Of a stretch of 7,106 nt of DNA, positions 5,053 to 7,106 are shown one piece after another. How positions within the stretch are numbered: position 1 is the first letter of the stretch; each line of letters starts with the position of its first letter. Source of the DNA: Cryomorphaceae bacterium (lineage in GTDB: Bacteria; Bacteroidota; Bacteroidia; Flavobacteriales; Schleiferiaceae); NCBI GenBank assembly GCA_013911625.1, contig JACESW010000064.1:1-7106 (forward strand), in the 5' to 3' direction. The position numbers and the translations under genes were made by a program. The notes below the pieces were generated by a model. That model saw only the letters and a program-made list of their open reading frames with translations. It was not told the DNA's origin and searched no databases.

Positions 5053-6291
5053 CTACTCGTAGCGCAGCGCCTCCACGGGATCGAGGTCTGCGGCCTTTGT
5101 TGCCGGATACCATCCTGCTGCAACACCGACCAAAACAGATATTATAAAGGCCACAATGATCCAGAGCCAAGGAATAAAGAAGAACCCACCAATCTGGTTC
5201 GCTACGACATTTCCTATGATAATCCCGAACACAATACCTGCCCAGCCACCGATCTGCGTAATCATAACGGCCTCGGAAAGGAACTGAGAACTAATGGCCC
5301 TCTTGGTTGCGCCAATGGCCTTACGAGTACCGATCTCTCTGGTACGCTCGGTAACACTTACAAGCATAATGTTCATCAAGGCAATGGACGCACCCAGCAG
5401 AGTAATAGAGCCAATAATAAAGGCACCGGTGGTCACCATGTTTAAATTGTCAATTAAACTCTTCGCGACGCTATCACTACGTGTGATGCTAAAGTTGTCG
5501 CGTTCTTTTGGGACCAATTTTCTAACGCTACGCATCAAAGCCATACATTGTCCCTGCACGGCGTCTAGGGTTTCAGCACTCGGTGCATTGACACTCAAGG
5601 TGTAGTTTGGCGAACCGCCTGAGAAATTTGCACGTGCATAGTTTAATGTAACCCAAGCACCGCGGTCTCCAGAGAACAGACCTGACGATCCTTTTTCAGC
5701 AAGGGTACCGATGACCAAATACGGTTTCCCTTGAATGCGAATGGTATTACCTGCTGCCGGATTGTCCCCAAACAAATCCTGCTTTGTTTCACTGCCTAAT
5801 ATGGTGTAGTTGCGTCCAGAATACACATCGTCCAAGGTGAAATTTCTCCCTTCTGCAAGGTCGAACCCACCGGTGTACATGTAATTTTCGTCCGTTGCTG
5901 TAATCAAAGTATTTGGGTTGGTGCTCACATTCTGGTAGGAAAGCTTGGCAGTCCCCGATGCGATATAGGTCAGGGATGTTTTTGCCCCAGGATAATCCAT
6001 ACGCTCTTTAAAGCGCAACGCTTCGCGGTAGGTAATTTGAGGGTTTTGTCGGTAATCGGCATTTCCCACAAAAAATCCGCCCTGTGAATTTCTAATGGTC
6101 AATGTATTGGCACCCAAGGAGGTAAAGTTACTCTCAAGGCTTTGTTTCAATGCGTCTGTTGCACTTAAAATACCGACCAGGGCCATGATACCGAAAGAGA
6201 TAATAAGCGACGTCAAGATGGTCCGTAGCGGGGAAGCTTTGATTGCTGACCAAGCCAGGGAAGTGGTTTCTTTGAAATTCTTTAGTCGCAT
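5053..6291 (-). CDS. ABC transporter permease, MacB/FtsX type
   Basis: An inner-membrane subunit of a MacB-like (type VII) ABC system, a family that works across the periplasm on lipoproteins, peptides or drugs rather than by classical uptake. The 412-residue product has the N-terminal amphipathic helix ETTSLAWSAIKASPLRTILT, TM1 (about 24-42) and a large periplasmic MacB-PCD domain (about 45-285) with the typical FDLAEGRNFTLDD segment. TM2 (about 289-312) follows, then the cytoplasmic coupling motif ERTREIGTRKAIGAT (315-329), TM3 (about 345-366), TM4 (about 373-394) and the family's closing YPATKAADLDPVEALRYE. The start at 6291 is preferred to an in-frame ATG at 6327 because family members begin close to this helix and a promoter-like TAAATTTG lies between the two. 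No ATPase or membrane-fusion partner is in the window, so it must pair with subunits encoded elsewhere. The substrate cannot be told. Confidence 0.93.
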   Translation of the reverse strand: MRLKNFKETTSLAWSAIKASPLRTILTSLIISFGIMALVGILSATDALKQSLESNFTSLGANTLTIRNSQGGFFVGNADYRQNPQITYREALRFKERMDYPGAKTSLTYIASGTAKLSYQNVSTNPNTLITATDENYMYTGGFDLAEGRNFTLDDVYSGRNYTILGSETKQDLFGDNPAAGNTIRIQGKPYLVIGTLAEKGSSGLFSGDRGAWVTLNYARANFSGGSPNYTLSVNAPSAETLDAVQGQCMALMRSVRKLVPKERDNFSITRSDSVAKSLIDNLNMVTTGAFIIGSITLLGASIALMNIMLVSVTERTREIGTRKAIGATKRAISSQFLSEAVMITQIGGWAGIVFGIIIGNVVANQIGGFFFIPWLWIIVAFIISVLVGVAAGWYPATKAADLDPVEALRYE

Positions 6292-6315
6292 AGGGGTGGT
6301 GCTTAGGGCGTAAGC

Positions 6316-6323
6316 CAAATTTA
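6316..6323 (-). promoter_or_regulatory. Candidate promoter -7 element (TAAATTTG) of the permease gene
   Basis: TAAATTTG on the minus strand is an exact match to TAnnTTTG. It lies 24 bases before the ATG at 6291, a distance similar to that at rpsF (29 bases), so the leader would be about 18 bases. The -33 part is poor: the nearest candidate is CTG at a spacing of 21. The alternative ATG at 6327 would be upstream of this element, which argues for the shorter protein. Confidence 0.5.
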
Positions 6324-6454
6324 GCAATTACTTTTACGCTGTGGCAGTGAATCCGAAACATACACTTGGTTTTTTGGCAGGCGGGTACAGAAATGTGGCT
6401 GCACTCAAGGGGATTGAACTGCCCAGTCTTAACGAAAGACCATTGTATGATAGC

Positions 6455-7106
6455 ATGCTCGTTGGATGGGATGCAGCCGATTGGAACAGTATTTATCCGC
6501 TGTTGCAACAGGGCAAGATGCCTGCGCTGGCGGAACTCTTGAGCGCTGGAGTTCATGCAAATTTGGCCACTATTGATCCACCCATCTCTCCGATGCTATG
6601 GACGTCAATAGCCACTTCTACGTGGCCGTCGGCACACGGTATTCATGGATTTACAGAAATGCACGAAGGGGGTATTCGTGCCGTTCGTGGCTCGTCCATC
6701 CAAATACCTACCTACTTTGACTATCTCGAAAAGCAAGGAGTTCCGGCTACAAGCGTAGCGTGGTGGCCGTCGCACCCGGCTAAAGAAAGTACATTGGGCG
6801 CTATACGCGTCTCCAACTTAGCCGTTAGTGAAGACTTACGCTGGCTACAGGACGGGGTGGTCCCAAAAGAGCATCATGGACTCTTGTCTTCGCTATTGTT
6901 AAAGCCTGAAGAAATTCCTGCGACTGCTATAGCGCAATTCTTCCCTGACATGGAATTGGACAGCAAAGATGATGTAGTACGCAGTGTGCTGAAGATTACT
7001 ACGCATGCATTGAACGTTCAACTGTTGGCTACGTTTGCGCTGGATTACGGTGCAGGAGGTCATGCAAGCATATATTTTGATGCTCTTGATCATTACAAGC
7101 ATCTCG
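6455..7106 (+). CDS. Alkaline-phosphatase-superfamily phosphodiesterase/nucleotide pyrophosphatase, 3'-truncated
   Basis: A metal-dependent phosphoesterase of the type I phosphodiesterase/nucleotide pyrophosphatase group; the substrate is unknown. The visible 217 residues carry the family landmarks: MLVGWDAADW with metal-ligand D6, QQGKMPALAELLSAGV, SPMLWTSIATSTWPSAHGIH with the likely nucleophile T50 (the loop reads ATS where ATG is common), WWPSHPA (103-109), and YFDALDHYKH, in which D209 and H213 fit the D-x3-H metal pair. The rest of the catalytic domain lies beyond the right edge. The start is uncertain. ATG 6455 begins directly in the first beta strand, which is tight. The frame stays open upstream to a TAA at 6311, with GTG at 6341 and 6347 and TTG at 6443 as alternatives, but the added residues look non-family-like. 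There is no signal peptide from 6455. The gene diverges from the permease, and no clear promoter was found on this strand. Confidence 0.88.
   Translation, partial: MLVGWDAADWNSIYPLLQQGKMPALAELLSAGVHANLATIDPPISPMLWTSIATSTWPSAHGIHGFTEMHEGGIRAVRGSSIQIPTYFDYLEKQGVPATSVAWWPSHPAKESTLGAIRVSNLAVSEDLRWLQDGVVPKEHHGLLSSLLLKPEEIPATAIAQFFPDMELDSKDDVVRSVLKITTHALNVQLLATFALDYGAGGHASIYFDALDHYKHL

Noticed and set aside
6361..6368. TACACTTG as a promoter element for the phosphodiesterase gene
   Set aside because: One mismatch in the conserved half and no TTG about 20 bases upstream; it does not stand out from chance.
6134..6556. Minus-strand frame of 140 codons spanning the permease start and the phosphodiesterase start
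   Set aside because: It overlaps two genes with strong family motifs in other frames, and the residues resemble no protein family.
6899..7102. Minus-strand frame of 67 codons
   Set aside because: Antisense to the phosphodiesterase coding region, which has catalytic motifs in its own frame.

Overview
The window reads as a chromosomal segment of a Bacteroidota bacterium, most likely Flavobacteriales-like. Four things support this. The clearest promoter-like sites are of the TAnnTTTG type used by the Bacteroidota housekeeping sigma factor. Start codons lack good Shine-Dalgarno sequences. rpsF-rpsR-rplI are adjacent, with no priB or ssb between them. DnaX has the flavobacterial style of N-terminus and no zinc-module cysteines. 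No mobile element, tRNA, rRNA or CRISPR array was seen, and no gene-free stretch exceeds about 165 bases.

Layout. A family-2 glycosyltransferase (plus strand, cut by the left edge) converges on a two-gene minus-strand unit: dnaX, followed by a secreted, probably outer-membrane, beta-rich protein. These two genes share the A of TAATG. Divergent from dnaX is the plus-strand ribosomal operon rpsF-rpsR-rplI (bS6, bS18, bL9), which has a good promoter at its head and a strong intrinsic terminator at its end. Just past the terminator lies a 55-codon gene for a two-helix membrane protein. It converges, with one base between stop codons, on a minus-strand MacB/FtsX-type ABC permease. Divergent from the permease is an alkaline-phosphatase-superfamily phosphodiesterase gene cut by the right edge.

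How the parts relate. The centre is housekeeping: replication clamp loader and ribosomal proteins, expressed divergently from a 136-base promoter region. The flanks are envelope functions: glycosyl transfer, outer-membrane protein, envelope permease and phosphodiesterase.

The most interesting signal is in dnaX. A run of ten A residues followed by G sits right after the conserved clamp-loader core. It contains the A-AAA-AAG heptamer in the same phase as the E. coli dnaX frameshift site, and both alternative frames stop within eight codons. This predicts a short gamma-like DnaX made by ribosomal frameshifting or by Thermus-like transcriptional slippage. No wholly new multi-gene system was recognised.
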